Below are positions 9,199-18,817 of a DNA stretch of 38,855 nucleotides, piece by piece (position 1 is the stretch's first letter; each line of letters opens with the position of its first letter). A program made the translations under genes and the position numbers. The DNA lies in assembly GCA_963751355.1 (NCBI GenBank), contig CAVVVS010000107.1, forward strand, positions 1 to 38,855, given 5' to 3'. The notes beneath the pieces are model-generated. The model was not told the DNA's origin, ran no database searches, and saw only the letters and a program-made list of their open reading frames with translations. This stretch comes from CAVVVS01 sp963751355. GTDB lineage: Bacteria; Bacteroidota; Ignavibacteria; Ignavibacteriales; Ignavibacteriaceae.

Positions 9199-9671
9199 TG
9201 TTAGTATACGAAAAAAATGCTCTTTCGGAAGAAATTGAAGATTTGGTGGAACAATACGGTATCGAACGATCCGCATTGCTGCAAATTCTACAAGCAATAC
9301 AAAGAAACCATAAGTACATTTCCGACTTTGCCCAACAAGAAGTTGCCAGGCTGCTAAATATACACCCCGTTGAAGTTCAGAGCGTAATTTCATTTTATTC
9401 TTTTCTGTCAACTTATCCCAAAGGCAGAAACATTGTGAGGCTTTGCCGGACTATCACCTGCGATATGGCGGGAAAAGAAAAAATAGATTCGGCGGTTCAG
9501 CGTGAGCTTGGAATTAAATTCGGGGAGACAACCAAGGACAAAAGAATAACGCTTGAATATACTAATTGTGTGGGTATGTGCGATCAGGGACCAGCAATGA
9601 TGGTGAATGAAAAAGTTTTTACTAAACTTGACCCCGAGACCGCCATTAATATTTTGAATGAGGTTAAATAG
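9198..9671 (+). CDS. hydC: NuoE-like [2Fe-2S] subunit of NADH-linked [FeFe] hydrogenase (HydC)
   Basis: 157 residues, the usual size for NuoE/HydC. A helical N-terminal part (about 1-75, with VQSVISFYSFL) is followed by a thioredoxin-like [2Fe-2S] domain. The four ligands are visible as CRTITC (C-X4-C) and CVGMC (C-X3-C, in NCVGMCDQGPAM). The protein passes electrons between the flavin subunit encoded next and HydA. It starts one base inside the previous stop codon and ends 7 bases before the NuoF-like start. The gene symbol follows the HydABC naming for trimeric hydrogenases. Confidence 0.93.
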   Translation: MLVYEKNALSEEIEDLVEQYGIERSALLQILQAIQRNHKYISDFAQQEVARLLNIHPVEVQSVISFYSFLSTYPKGRNIVRLCRTITCDMAGKEKIDSAVQRELGIKFGETTKDKRITLEYTNCVGMCDQGPAMMVNEKVFTKLDPETAINILNEVK

Positions 9672-9678
9672 GTGAAAA

Positions 9679-10908
9679 ATGGAAACAATTACAGTAAATA
9701 GAAAAATTAAAAAAAGATCCGGACCAGTTTTATTTTCGGGCTATAATGCAGGTGAAGGAATAATCAAAGCATTAGAATTAGGAAGGGAGAACGTTTTATT
9801 TGAAGTAAAGGAAGCCGGCTTAAAAGGCAGGGGAGGGGCCGGCTTTCCTACCGCAACTAAATGGATGTTATCTGCCGCTGCCGTATCGGATAAAAAATTT
9901 ATTGTTTGCAATGCAGATGAAGGCGAGCCGGGTACATTTAAAGACAGGGTGCTTCTTCTGGAATATCCCGAGTTAGTGTTCGACGGGATGATCATTGCGG
10001 CTTATACAATCGGGGCTCAATACGGTATAGTTTATCTAAGAGGCGAATATGAATATATGTTGGGAGTCTTAGAAAATTACTTACAAACTATGAGAGAAGA
10101 AAGTAAGCTGGGGCACAATATTTCCGATAAAGAAGGATTTGACTTTGATATTGAGATTAGACTCGGTTCGGGTGCATATGTTTGCGGCGAAGAAACCGCA
10201 TTGATAGAATCTTTAGAAGGCTACCGCGGTGAACCGAGAAATAGACCTCCATACCCTGTTAATACCGGTTATCTCGAGCATCCGACTGTTGTAAATAATG
10301 TTGAAACCTTTGCTTCAATTCCACACATTATTTCTAAGGGCGGGAAATGGTTCAGAAAACACGGTACCGATAAATCTACCGGTTCTAAGTTATTTTCCGT
10401 ATCCGGAGATTGCGAAAAACCCGGCGTTTACGAATTACAATGGGGTATGACAATAGAGGAACTGTTAAAAATTGTCGGAGCAAAAGATACTAAAGCGGTT
10501 CAGGTAGGTGGTGCTTCTGGCGTTTGTTTGCCCGAATCTCAATTTGACCGTAAACTTGCTTATGAAGACGCAGCGACAGGAGGTTCCATTATCGTTTTTA
10601 ACAGCAGCAGGAAAATGCTGAAAGTTCTTGAAAATTTTCTTGAATTTTTTGTGGATGAATCATGCGGACAATGTACTCCGTGCAGAATCGGAAATGTAAA
10701 ATTGCTGGAAGGTGTAAGAACTATTGAAAAGGGGAACTATACTTTTAATTATGTTAACAATCTAAAGGAATTGGGAAAAACCATGCAGCTAGCTTCAAAA
10801 TGTGGATTGGGACAATCGAGTCCGAATTCATTTATTTCGATACTTGAAAACTTTAAAGAAGAAATATTCGGTTCAAACGGGAAAGGGGGCAGCAATGGGA
10901 AAGCGTGA
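9679..10908 (+). CDS. hydB: NuoF-like NADH- and FMN-binding subunit of [FeFe] hydrogenase (HydB), short form
   Basis: 409 residues. It matches the 51-kDa flavoprotein of complex I: GRGGAGFPTATKW (FMN/NADH), NADEGEPGTFKDR, LGSGAYVCGEETAL and NRPPYP. The [4Fe-4S] ligands are in SCGQCTPCRIG plus the later Cys of KCGLGQ. It is shorter than the HydB of well-known bifurcating enzymes: there is no N-terminal thioredoxin-like [2Fe-2S] domain and no C-terminal pair of ferredoxin [4Fe-4S] motifs. It should oxidise NADH (or reduce NAD+) and exchange electrons with the NuoE-like and HydA subunits. Its end overlaps the likely hydA start by 14 bases, which indicates translational coupling. Confidence 0.93.
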   Translation: METITVNRKIKKRSGPVLFSGYNAGEGIIKALELGRENVLFEVKEAGLKGRGGAGFPTATKWMLSAAAVSDKKFIVCNADEGEPGTFKDRVLLLEYPELVFDGMIIAAYTIGAQYGIVYLRGEYEYMLGVLENYLQTMREESKLGHNISDKEGFDFDIEIRLGSGAYVCGEETALIESLEGYRGEPRNRPPYPVNTGYLEHPTVVNNVETFASIPHIISKGGKWFRKHGTDKSTGSKLFSVSGDCEKPGVYELQWGMTIEELLKIVGAKDTKAVQVGGASGVCLPESQFDRKLAYEDAATGGSIIVFNSSRKMLKVLENFLEFFVDESCGQCTPCRIGNVKLLEGVRTIEKGNYTFNYVNNLKELGKTMQLASKCGLGQSSPNSFISILENFKEEIFGSNGKGGSNGKA

Positions 10909-12772
10909 AAATGTGAGAATCCCTGTAAGCCAGCAAGCCCACGTTGTCCGGAAGCCGGAAGATATTACTACAATTGGAAGTACCGTCACGGTTCAAATAA
11001 ATGAAAAGCAAGTTTCCGTTCCTCTGGGAACAACAATACTTGAAGCGTGCAAAACCAATCAAGTACATATTCCTACACTCTGCCATCATCCCGATCTGTG
11101 CATTGCAGGTGTTTGCCGTATTTGTGTTGTTGATGTAGAAGGCATGCGAACTTTGCAAACTGCCTGTTCCTTTCCCATAACTTCACCTATAAAGATTCAC
11201 ACTTCAACGCCAATGGTGAGGAAAGCAAGAAGGCATATCATCGACTTGCTTTTGAGCGAACATTACGGTGAATGTTATTCATGTTTTAGAAACGGAAATT
11301 GCGAATTGCAAAACTTAGCTAAAGAATATGGCGTGGACGGTTATACTTTCGGGCATATTGAAGTTCCGAAATATGAAGTTGATAAATCTTCCGCTTCGGT
11401 TATTCGCGATATGAATAAATGTATTTTGTGTAAACGCTGTGTAAGAACCTGCATTGATTTACAGGAAGTCGGAGTTTTGGAGGCGAAGAATAGGGGACAC
11501 GAAACTCATGTGGGAACTTTTCTAGATAAACCTTTAGCAGATGTAATTTGTATTAATTGCGGACAATGTATTAACCGGTGTCCTACTGCGGCTCTGCGTG
11601 CAAACGATCCCTCGGATGAAATTTGGAACGCGATAGATGATCCTAAAAAACACGTTGTTATTCAAACAGCCCCATCTCCGCGTGCCGCAATTGGTGAAGA
11701 GTTCGGTATCGAACCGGGTCATTCATTCACTGGTGAGTTGAATACCGCATTGCGTCGGATAGGATTCGATCGTGTCTTTGATACAAACTTCACTGCAGAT
11801 TTAACAATCATGGAAGAAGGAACCGAGCTTCTCAATAGACTGAAAAAAGCTTTAGTTGATAAAGATGAATCGGTAAAGCTTCCACAGTTCACTTCTTGTT
11901 CACCCGGATGGGTAAAATTTATTGAACATTTTTATCCGGAGTATCTTGATTATCTCTCAACTGCAAAATCGCCTCAGCAGATGTTCGGAGCGGTTATAAA
12001 AACTTTTTACGCAAAAGAAGCTAATATTGATTCGGCCGATATAGTTACTGTTGCATTGATGCCTTGTGCCGCAAAGAAGTTTGAATGTAACAGACCAGAA
12101 ATGACCGATTCAGGATTTAAAGATGTTGATTACGGATTGACAACCAGAGAAATGGCAAAGATGATTCGTGAGGCGGGCATCTATCTGCCTGAAATGCCGA
12201 AATCTCATTTTGATGAACCTTTCGGTGATGCTTCCGGTGCGGGACTAATATTCGGAGCAACAGGCGGTGTAATGGAAGCTGCTTTAAGGACTGTGTATGA
12301 ATTGGTAACGGGAAGGGAAGTCCCTTTTAAAAACCTGGTAATTGAACCTTGCCGTGGTTTTGAAGGAATAAAACAAGCTTCAGTAAAACTTGAAAATTGT
12401 ATAGATGATTATAAATTCCTGGAAGGCGTTGACTTGAAGTTTGTAGTTGCGCACGGAACTGCTAACGCGAAAAAGGTAATGGAAATGTTAAGAAATGGTG
12501 AACTGAATGACGTTCACTTTGTTGAAATAATGGCGTGTCCCGGAGGTTGTTTAGGCGGCGGGGGGCAGCCGATTCCCACTTCGAGCGAGATACGAAAAAA
12601 ACGTGCAGAAGCAATTTACAAAGAAGAAGAAACAATGCCGGTCAGAAAATCGCACGAGAATGCTCATGTGAAATATATTTATAAGCATTTTTTAACCGGA
12701 GGTCCGTGCAGCGAGCTTTCTCATAAACTGCTTCACACTCATTATCTAAAACGAGGGAAATATATTTCGTAA
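10895..12772 (+). CDS. hydA: [FeFe] hydrogenase catalytic subunit HydA
   Basis: 625 residues from the ATG at 10895, which is preceded by GGGGG; a longer frame back to 10802 lies inside hydB and is less likely. Domains in order: [2Fe-2S] (Cys63, Cys74, Cys77, Cys91), His-Cys3 [4Fe-4S] (His123, Cys127, Cys130, Cys136), a two-cluster ferredoxin (Cys176/179/182/186 and Cys219/222/225/229), then the H-cluster domain. The H-cluster motifs are TSCSPGW (near 336), MPCAAKKFE with Cys391, and MACPGGCLGGGG with Cys548 and Cys552. The residue before Pro in the first motif is Ser336; the 55-residue spacing to Cys391 equals that from Cys300 to Cys355 in Clostridium CpI, so Ser336 aligns with a cluster ligand. 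The gene is otherwise intact. The product makes or consumes H2 in the cytoplasm with NADH as partner. Confidence 0.95.
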   Translation: MGKRENVRIPVSQQAHVVRKPEDITTIGSTVTVQINEKQVSVPLGTTILEACKTNQVHIPTLCHHPDLCIAGVCRICVVDVEGMRTLQTACSFPITSPIKIHTSTPMVRKARRHIIDLLLSEHYGECYSCFRNGNCELQNLAKEYGVDGYTFGHIEVPKYEVDKSSASVIRDMNKCILCKRCVRTCIDLQEVGVLEAKNRGHETHVGTFLDKPLADVICINCGQCINRCPTAALRANDPSDEIWNAIDDPKKHVVIQTAPSPRAAIGEEFGIEPGHSFTGELNTALRRIGFDRVFDTNFTADLTIMEEGTELLNRLKKALVDKDESVKLPQFTSCSPGWVKFIEHFYPEYLDYLSTAKSPQQMFGAVIKTFYAKEANIDSADIVTVALMPCAAKKFECNRPEMTDSGFKDVDYGLTTREMAKMIREAGIYLPEMPKSHFDEPFGDASGAGLIFGATGGVMEAALRTVYELVTGREVPFKNLVIEPCRGFEGIKQASVKLENCIDDYKFLEGVDLKFVVAHGTANAKKVMEMLRNGELNDVHFVEIMACPGGCLGGGGQPIPTSSEIRKKRAEAIYKEEETMPVRKSHENAHVKYIYKHFLTGGPCSELSHKLLHTHYLKRGKYIS

Positions 12773-12982
12773 GCCTGTAGTAGTTCGCCGGATATTGATT
12801 CTGGTGTATGTTTAGATTATATATGTATGGTTAGACGTATGGATAAATATCTGTACATTTATTATTAATTTTATATTCTTATTGCATTAGGTCACACAAT
12901 CATGCAGTAGCTTTCCTGTATTATAATATTTCTATATATAATACGGAACCATGATTTATTTAGTTAATAAAAAAGGGGAATT

Positions 12983-14365
12983 ATGATTGCACTTGTTCCT
13001 TCATGGGCGCATCATTATGACGAATTCTGGGATGCCATTAAAAGAAGGAATTTGTGGTTCATAAAATTGAGGTACGGTGCGGTTCTGATGCTGCTTGCTT
13101 TTACACTCACCTCGGAATTTATACTGGGATTTACTTTCAGTATCCCGCAACTTTTGGCATTATATTCAATCACCTTTGCTATATTATTTTATAATATTAT
13201 TCTTCATTGGATTCGTAAATTTCTAAAATGCAATCCCGGTCAATTTAATCCGCTTCATTTTTCGTTGCTTCAAATGGTTTTGGATTTAACCGCGCTCGGA
13301 TTGTTGGTCCACTTCACCGGCGGGATTGAAAGTCCTTTATTCCTGTTATTTATTTTTCACATGATAATAGGGAGCCTGATATTACCTGGTACAGTAATTT
13401 ACACGCTTGCGGTATTTGTGATTTTATTATTCAACGGATTGATATTTGCGGAATATTATCACCACATACCACATCATGCTATTACCGGTTTATTAACTTA
13501 TCCATTGTTCGACAACTTTAAATTTATTTTTTCGTTCGGGATAATCTTTGCGTTCGTTGTGATAATGAGTGTAGTTTTAGCAAATAGAATAGCGAATCAA
13601 CTCTATCGAATGGAACAAAAGCTAGTGGAATCGTTTAATAAATTACAAACTGCAGAAACTGAAAAGCAAAAATATATAATGGGAGTTGTTCACGAAATTA
13701 AATCTCCGTTATCGGTAGTTCAATCTTATCTCGATATAGTACTTCAAAAATATTTGGGTCCGCTCGATTCTAAAGTAGAAAGCAGGCTAAAAAGAGCAAG
13801 GGCAAGATCTGTCGAAGCGATTCAATTGATAAATGACGTACTTAAAATATCCAGGCTCCGGTTGCTTGATGAAATCACAGTCGAAGAAATAGATATTTTC
13901 AATTTGATTAGTTCAATTATTAAAAAGCACAGTTCGATAATTGAGCAAAAGGAAATAGATATAAAATTGAAGGAAGATGAAGCAAAAAAATATATAATAA
14001 ACGGCGATAAATTACTTCTCGAAATGGCTTTCTCAAATCTCGTGGGTAATGCGTTAAAATATATTGGTGATGAAGGAAAGGTTGAAGTTAAAATAACGGA
14101 AATTGCAGATGAGATCTATGTGTCAATCTCGGACAACGGAATCGGAATTTCGCAGCAGGACATGCAAAAGATATTCAAAGATTTTTTCCGCGCCGCAAAT
14201 ATAAAGCAAAAAGGGTATGAAGGTTCAGGAATGGGGTTATCGATTGTTAAACAAATAGTAGAAAGGCATGGAGGAAAAATATCAGTTGAAAGTCCCTCAA
14301 ATATCGGAAACAATCGAAATCCCGGCTCAACTTTTAACTTGAAGTTCCCTGTGAACCGGCAGTAA
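12983..14365 (+). CDS. Membrane sensor histidine kinase
   Basis: 460 residues with AAAAGGGG seven bases before the ATG. The first ~200 residues hold about five or six hydrophobic segments (for example AVLMLLAFTLT, LFLLFIFHMIIG, FAFVVIMSVVLA) and no large periplasmic domain, so the sensed signal may be in or at the membrane. A short linker leads to a HisKA domain with phospho-acceptor His237 (HEIKSPLSVV), then the ATPase domain with N box NLVGNALKY, G1 ISDNGIGI and G2 GSGMGLSIV. It follows hydA after a 210-base gap on the same strand, and the receiver gene at 8815 opens the block, so the two may form a two-component pair controlling or sensing hydrogenase function. Co-transcription with hydA is possible but not shown. 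Confidence 0.9.
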   Translation: MIALVPSWAHHYDEFWDAIKRRNLWFIKLRYGAVLMLLAFTLTSEFILGFTFSIPQLLALYSITFAILFYNIILHWIRKFLKCNPGQFNPLHFSLLQMVLDLTALGLLVHFTGGIESPLFLLFIFHMIIGSLILPGTVIYTLAVFVILLFNGLIFAEYYHHIPHHAITGLLTYPLFDNFKFIFSFGIIFAFVVIMSVVLANRIANQLYRMEQKLVESFNKLQTAETEKQKYIMGVVHEIKSPLSVVQSYLDIVLQKYLGPLDSKVESRLKRARARSVEAIQLINDVLKISRLRLLDEITVEEIDIFNLISSIIKKHSSIIEQKEIDIKLKEDEAKKYIINGDKLLLEMAFSNLVGNALKYIGDEGKVEVKITEIADEIYVSISDNGIGISQQDMQKIFKDFFRAANIKQKGYEGSGMGLSIVKQIVERHGGKISVESPSNIGNNRNPGSTFNLKFPVNRQ

Positions 14366-14373
14366 GTAATATT

Positions 14374-17300
14374 TTAATTACCGAGAAATCCTTTTTTGAT
14401 GGATTTTTCTACGGCATTTTTAAAATGTGTAAGATCGACCGGCTTTTTGAAAACGTACTCGATACCCAATTCGTTATAATCTGCAGTAATACGTCTATCA
14501 ACATCGCTGCTTAAAATAATTAAAGGCGGTTTTATTTTTAGTTCTGATTTTTGCAATTCAATAGTAAACTCATAGCCATTCATTACAGGCATTATATGAT
14601 CTGATATAACAAGTGCCGGTGATAATTTTACGATTGCTTCCAAAGCTTCTTTTCCATTTGAAGCAATTTCCACATTATAATCGGGTGTAATGTTTTTTAA
14701 GATTTTTGAATAAAGCATCCTGTCGGTTTTACTGTCATCTACAAGCAAGATAATTGCTGAAGCTATTGGGAGGGTAAATTTGAATTCAGAGCCTTTTCCA
14801 AACTCACTCTCAACCCATATGTTTCCCCCGTGCTTTTCAATAATCTCTTTGACTAAAGTTAATCCTAATCCTGTTCCCCGTTCACCTTTTGTACCCGGGG
14901 AGGTAAATTTAGCATCGATCCGGAAAAGTTTAGCCAGGTTTTCCTTTTTAATCCCTACACCGTTGTCTTTGATGGAGAATTCAAGGAACCTGCTCTTATT
15001 AGAAGATCTAACTGATATACGAATGTTTCCTTTTTCGTTTGTAAATTTAATGGCATTGGAGAGGAGGTTATTAAATAATTGAAGTATTAAATCTTTATCG
15101 ACAAAAATATAAACGTCCTCGTGAATATCATAATCGAGAGAAATGTCTTTTTGAAAGGCAACACCCGAAACGGTATTCAAAGCTATTTTAATAATATCTT
15201 TTGCTCTTGTTCTTTCAGGTTCAAAGCTAATTCTTCCTGTCTGTAATCGTGTCCAATCCAGCAGGGAATTAACCAGTGAAAGTGTTGATTTCGAAGATTC
15301 TTCAATATATTTGACATATTGTCTTTTATCCTCATCGGTGAGTTCCGAATCATCGAGAAGCAAATCGGTGAAGCCAAGAATAGAACTGAAAGGCGTTCTC
15401 AGATCGTGTGAAATGATAGATATAAATCGGTCCTTAGTTTCGTTCAGTTTAACGAGATTTTCAGTAGTTTTACTGAGTTCATCCTCTGCTTTTTTCCGTA
15501 ACGTGATGTCACTAACCAAGCCATAAATTTTTTGAATTTGTCCGTGGTTGGAACGGATCAGGTTCAACTTAATTCTTACCCAAACAATATTTCCTTGCTT
15601 ATTAATGATGCGAAGCTCAAACTCACCGGTTAATTGGATACGATTTAGGAATAGGCCTTTCTTCTTTTTTATAATTTCCTGAAGATCATCCGGGTGAATA
15701 ATTCGCAGGAAGAATTTAGATTCGGAAAGCATTTCAACCCGTGTATACCCGGTTACTTTTTCAACCGATGAAGTATAAAATATCGGTTTTAAAGTTTTTC
15801 CAACTTTTTCGTAAGTGAAGAGAAAATCATCTATATTTTCAGTAAGATTTCTATATTTTTCTTCGGAGGATTTTATTGCCTGCTGAACCCGTTTCCTTTC
15901 GGTAACATCGCGCGCTACCAAAACACTGAAAGTTTTTCCTTCTACTTCAAATGAGGCAATTGAAACTTCTGTATAAAAGCTTGTTTTGTCTTTTTTTCTG
16001 CTTAGGAATTCAAAGCGATGGGCAATTTCTTTTTCCGTCTTTACCTTTTTTAGATAGGACTCTACTTTTGATAAATCTTTATTGTCCACTAGTTCCAAAA
16101 GGGATTTACCGATTAAGCTGCTTTGATCAAGATACCCGAAAAGGTTTGCGAAATACCGGTTTGCTATAATTATTTTTTGTTCGCACTCAACAATAATACC
16201 GTCCTGCGATTCTTCGAAAACAGATTGGAAAATTGCCAAATCCTTTCCAGTAATTCCTTTTTCTGTTACATCAGTAAAAATTCCATTGATATATACGAGT
16301 TCATCTTTGTCATTGTAAATTGGTGAAAAATGCCCGTTTAAAGTTAGCCGTTTGTTATCCTTTGCATAGATAAAAAGATCAATCTTTTTGTCTTTCTCTT
16401 TGTTAATAAATTCTGAGTTTATTAAATCATTCAGGCTAAATTCATGGGCAATCAAATCATTAATATTTGTTGATTTTAATGTATCTTCGGAATAGCCGAG
16501 CGAGTCATAAAATGCACGGTTAGCATAAATAATGGTTCCATCCGGATCGATATTAAACATTAATTGTGATGCCCGGTCGATAAGGTCTTTTAATTTTTTC
16601 TCTGTATCGTATATTTTTTGTCTTTCTGCAACAATATCCGTTATATCAATGGATAGAACCGTGATAGTTGTATTATCCGACAATAAGGAAAATTTTGTAT
16701 CAATAATTTTTTTCTTGCCGTCTTTAAGAAATACATTTATTTGAACCGCCCAGGCTTTTTGTTTAAGTAGATTCTCTTTTATATTATTAAAATAATTTTT
16801 ATCAAATGCTCCCAATGCTATCCAAAAATATTTCCCAAATACTTCACTTTTGGTGTAACCGAATAAATTTTGTGCAGCTATATTCCAGTAAATAATTTTA
16901 CCATCTATATCCAGAGCAAAGATCGGATTATCAACAGATTCTGCTATAACTGCCTGCTGTTTTAACTCATTGATTTGTTCTTCTAATGCTAACCGTTCAT
17001 TTACCAATTCCGTCAGGTCATCGAAATAGAACAATATGAAATTAACCTGCATAGATGCGTTTAGTAATGGTTCAATTTTGCACGAATAACTAATTTCATC
17101 TTCTTCAATTTTAAGCGGAAATTTTAGCCGGCTCGATATTTTTCTTTCAGCGGCATACTGAATGCATTCATTTATCTGTCTGGTGTGTGATTCATCAAAA
17201 TAATCTGAAATGGATTTTTCCTTAAAGCTTACAGGCGGGAGATTTAATCGTTCGGCATTTTTGCCCAACGCATATTTTATATTCCCCTTAATATCGGTTA

Positions 17301-17769
17301 TTACCAAAAAGTCATTTATTCTCGAAAGTAAATTTTTTAAATAATCCGGGTTAAAAAATTCAATGGAAGGGGAATCTTCGGGTATTTTAATATCTTCAAT
17401 GATTAAAATTCCCCCGGCGAATTTATCTCTGTCAATAAAAAGTGAACTTTTTACAAGTACAGATAAACGTTGACCATCAATCGTTCGTGAACATTTAATT
17501 TCCCTTTCGAAAGCAGAGTTCTCTTTAATTCCGTTCAGCGCATCATTAAAAGAAGTATCATTAAAAATATTAGCTTCGAAGATATTTTTCCCGATTAAAT
17601 CTTCCTGCTCAAAATCATATAGAATTAAATATTTTAAAAAATTTTCACTTACAAAATCAATTTGCCAATTTTGGTTAAAAGTTAAAATCCCCACCGGTAT
17701 ATTCTCGATAATTCGGGATAAACCTTCTTCACTATTGAATATATTGAAATTATCTTTAATTTGGTCCAT
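14374..17769 (-). CDS. Multi-PAS hybrid sensor histidine kinase with C-terminal receiver
   Basis: 1131 residues, no signal peptide or membrane segment, so probably cytosolic. About six PAS-like domains occupy residues 10-770; several end in typical PAC text (GRDVTERKRVQ-like and DITLRKKAEDEL). They are followed by a HisKA domain with His788 (ISHDLRTPFSS), an ATPase domain (NLLSNAIKFT, DNGVGI, GTGLGLTLV) and a receiver with phospho-acceptor Asp1057 (VISDHIMPVMNG) and Lys in FKKPV. It is convergent with the kinase upstream, with only 8 bases between the two stop codons. It could report redox or ligand status to the same circuit as the hydrogenase block, but nothing in the sequence fixes its signal or partner. 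Confidence 0.9.
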   Translation of the reverse strand: MDQIKDNFNIFNSEEGLSRIIENIPVGILTFNQNWQIDFVSENFLKYLILYDFEQEDLIGKNIFEANIFNDTSFNDALNGIKENSAFEREIKCSRTIDGQRLSVLVKSSLFIDRDKFAGGILIIEDIKIPEDSPSIEFFNPDYLKNLLSRINDFLVITDIKGNIKYALGKNAERLNLPPVSFKEKSISDYFDESHTRQINECIQYAAERKISSRLKFPLKIEEDEISYSCKIEPLLNASMQVNFILFYFDDLTELVNERLALEEQINELKQQAVIAESVDNPIFALDIDGKIIYWNIAAQNLFGYTKSEVFGKYFWIALGAFDKNYFNNIKENLLKQKAWAVQINVFLKDGKKKIIDTKFSLLSDNTTITVLSIDITDIVAERQKIYDTEKKLKDLIDRASQLMFNIDPDGTIIYANRAFYDSLGYSEDTLKSTNINDLIAHEFSLNDLINSEFINKEKDKKIDLFIYAKDNKRLTLNGHFSPIYNDKDELVYINGIFTDVTEKGITGKDLAIFQSVFEESQDGIIVECEQKIIIANRYFANLFGYLDQSSLIGKSLLELVDNKDLSKVESYLKKVKTEKEIAHRFEFLSRKKDKTSFYTEVSIASFEVEGKTFSVLVARDVTERKRVQQAIKSSEEKYRNLTENIDDFLFTYEKVGKTLKPIFYTSSVEKVTGYTRVEMLSESKFFLRIIHPDDLQEIIKKKKGLFLNRIQLTGEFELRIINKQGNIVWVRIKLNLIRSNHGQIQKIYGLVSDITLRKKAEDELSKTTENLVKLNETKDRFISIISHDLRTPFSSILGFTDLLLDDSELTDEDKRQYVKYIEESSKSTLSLVNSLLDWTRLQTGRISFEPERTRAKDIIKIALNTVSGVAFQKDISLDYDIHEDVYIFVDKDLILQLFNNLLSNAIKFTNEKGNIRISVRSSNKSRFLEFSIKDNGVGIKKENLAKLFRIDAKFTSPGTKGERGTGLGLTLVKEIIEKHGGNIWVESEFGKGSEFKFTLPIASAIILLVDDSKTDRMLYSKILKNITPDYNVEIASNGKEALEAIVKLSPALVISDHIMPVMNGYEFTIELQKSELKIKPPLIILSSDVDRRITADYNELGIEYVFKKPVDLTHFKNAVEKSIKKGFLGN

Positions 17770-18817
17770 CTTAAAATATGATTGTAAATAATTTAACCGA
17801 TGTAATATATAGCAAGAATAATGCTACAATTTTATTAAATCTTTTCGGAATTTTTTCATCGGCGAAGCATATCTAGTTGATAATTATAATACCTTAAAAT
17901 GATTGACCTTATGTCAATCCGGCAGAAAATATTCCAGAGTATGTTAAAAGAATGATTGACTACTATCGTTTTAATTTAATATAAAAAATCGAAATGATGT
18001 ATCAGAATGGACAAATGCATAATATTAATCTGGTAACAATTTTCCAAAAATCATAGCAGGCAATCATTAGGCAATAATCCTATTTTATTTAATGATTATT
18101 ATCATCAATAAAAATTGAAAAAATATTGCTCAAAAAAAACTATTAAAATCAATATCTTAAAAATTAAAGCGTTATAATCGCTCATCTAACCGCAAAAGGA
18201 CAACGATAATACATAAAAGATGCACAGGAAGTTTTTGATATCAATTGTTTTCATTATAGAATTCAAAGGGCTTTAATGTTTATCAATAATTGATTCATTT
18301 TAAGAATGAGTCCACTCTTAAAAGCTTAGGCGTATCATTCTGAGCAAAGTGAAGAATCTCTAACTCATTATAATCTGAGAGATCCTTCAGTCGTAGCGCT
18401 CCTTTGGAATGCCATTTATATCCTTTTTAGGGTGGTCTCAAGAATAAATTTCGGAAATAAAATGAGAACTCATCTAAAAATAAATTTAGTCTCTTTAGTG
18501 AATAATTGCAAAAGTTCATTATTGGGGATAGGGATACTAAATGAGGGAACAATATTTTCAAAACACGACAGAACATGTGTCTGTTTCATGCTGTCAACCG
18601 GTTCGTCAAAGAAATATTTTTCATGAGTGTTATCTTAAATAAAAGTAAAATTAAATGGGTAATTAAGTCTGATAATTTATTGTGAAGGATAAAATTAGAG
18701 AATTAAGTCACTCTGTGCAAAATTTTGAAGATTGTTTATATTGTTAACCAGTTTTATCAATACACGGCACAGCTCTATTTTTGCGCAGCACAAGTAATTA
18801 ATTATAATCTCAACGGA
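17770..18817. other. 1-kb non-coding gap between the hybrid kinase gene and pckG
   Basis: No frame here resembles a protein and no tRNA or rRNA is visible. Apart from the palindromic repeat at 18308-18439, it holds only A/T-rich DNA. The longest open frame (18432-18626) starts within the repeat edge and has no recognisable content. Confidence 0.6.
18308..18439. repeat. Long imperfect palindromic repeat, copy 1
   Basis: The outer arms are GAGTCCACTCTTAAAA and TTTTTAGGGTGGTCTC, near-perfect inverses. Inside them, TCATTCTGAGCAAAGTGAAG on the left pairs imperfectly with CTTCAG...CCTTTGGAATG on the right. The centre contains TAACTCATTA (18361-18370). A second copy with the same outer arm, inner arm and central sequence lies at 21735-21874. 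The inner arm resembles the dispersed CATTCTGA(A/G)CGAAGTGAAG hairpins that I recall from many Bacteroidota and Ignavibacteria genomes. It is about 132 bases long and non-coding. Confidence 0.75.

Noticed and set aside
10802..10894. Upstream extension of hydA
   Set aside because: The extra 31 residues lie within the hydB coding sequence and do not look like HydA; the ATG at 10895 has GGGGG before it and leaves a normal N-terminus.
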